NCBI GenBank assembly: GCA_030323885.1
Contig: CM059187.1
Location: 131,880,424-131,944,423, forward strand
Length of the DNA stretch: 64,000 bases
Origin: Branchipolynoe longqiensis
Taxonomy: Eukaryota; Annelida; Polychaeta; Phyllodocida; Polynoidae
Direction: 5' to 3'
Part shown: positions 63,873 to 64,000 of the stretch, one piece after another
How positions within the stretch are numbered: position 1 is the stretch's first letter
How the letters are laid out: the number at the start of each line of letters is the position of its first letter
Notes under the pieces: model-generated
Database searches by the model: none
What the model was told of the DNA's origin: nothing
The model's input: the letters and a program-made list of their open reading frames with translations, nothing else
Position numbers and translations under genes: made by a program

Positions 63873-64000
63873 TAATTATATGAGTTCAAGCAAATCAAAC
63901 AATGATACTCAGTCACAAGTGGGCGGCGGTTCAAGACAAATTGTCGATTAGTGTACACCTGACTTGAACAGTTCCCGTACTCAATTCAATGTCAACTTCC

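Overview
This is a stretch of a large, repeat-packed animal nuclear genome. The evidence is a host gene with proper splice sites and an 8.1-kb intron, several retrotransposon classes, dense DNA-transposon remnants, tRNA-derived SINEs and abundant microsatellites. There is no prokaryotic gene organisation. I cannot name the species; the mix of elements suits an invertebrate such as a lophotrochozoan or another marine metazoan, and that is inference only.

Only one host gene is supported: the last two exons of a + strand gene. Exon 3048-3135 encodes one transmembrane helix with a cysteine-rich inner edge. It joins in phase across an 8,099-bp intron to terminal exon 11235-12216, which encodes a cytoplasmic tail of about 325 residues. 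The tail carries NPTY and YDNM motifs, acidic serine clusters and, unexpectedly, an RGG/poly-Gly C-terminus. The rest of the gene lies upstream of the window. I recognise no host exon in the following 52 kb.

The most complete mobile element is a tyrosine-recombinase retrotransposon of the DIRS order, Ngaro/PAT type, at about 51673-56860. It has Gag-like, reverse transcriptase, RNase H and intact tyrosine recombinase reading frames. They are framed by split direct repeats in the diagnostic order A1-ORFs-B1-A2-B2, with almost identical copies. Two decayed non-LTR retrotransposons are present (about 1-1595 minus; 34303-35565 plus), and the second left 5'-truncated siblings at about 25.1 and 44.8 kb.

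Non-autonomous DNA transposons dominate the rest. They include a TTAA-ended family with more than a dozen copies (family T); a Mutator-like pair with 9-bp target duplications; two PIF/Harbinger-like elements with 3-bp TWA duplications; pogo/Tigger-like palindromic elements at TA sites; a GTCAGTC-ended pair; several single-copy inverted-repeat elements; and an odd family whose ends are built from GGYATGC heptamers and GAATGY hexamers (family H). Nesting gives a relative chronology: SINE, Mutator-like, Harbinger-like and family H elements all sit inside older family T copies.

The 21.7-32, 36.7-41.4, 45.8-46.8 and 50.8-51.3 kb regions are comparatively poor in recognisable transposons but rich in kilobase-scale purine/pyrimidine, GT, GCC and G-rich tracts. 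Arrays include a 33-bp minisatellite with higher-order structure (16.9-18.1 kb) and a 1.3-kb GGGTGA-type array (62.1-63.4 kb). Most long reading frames in these regions are translated repeats, not genes.
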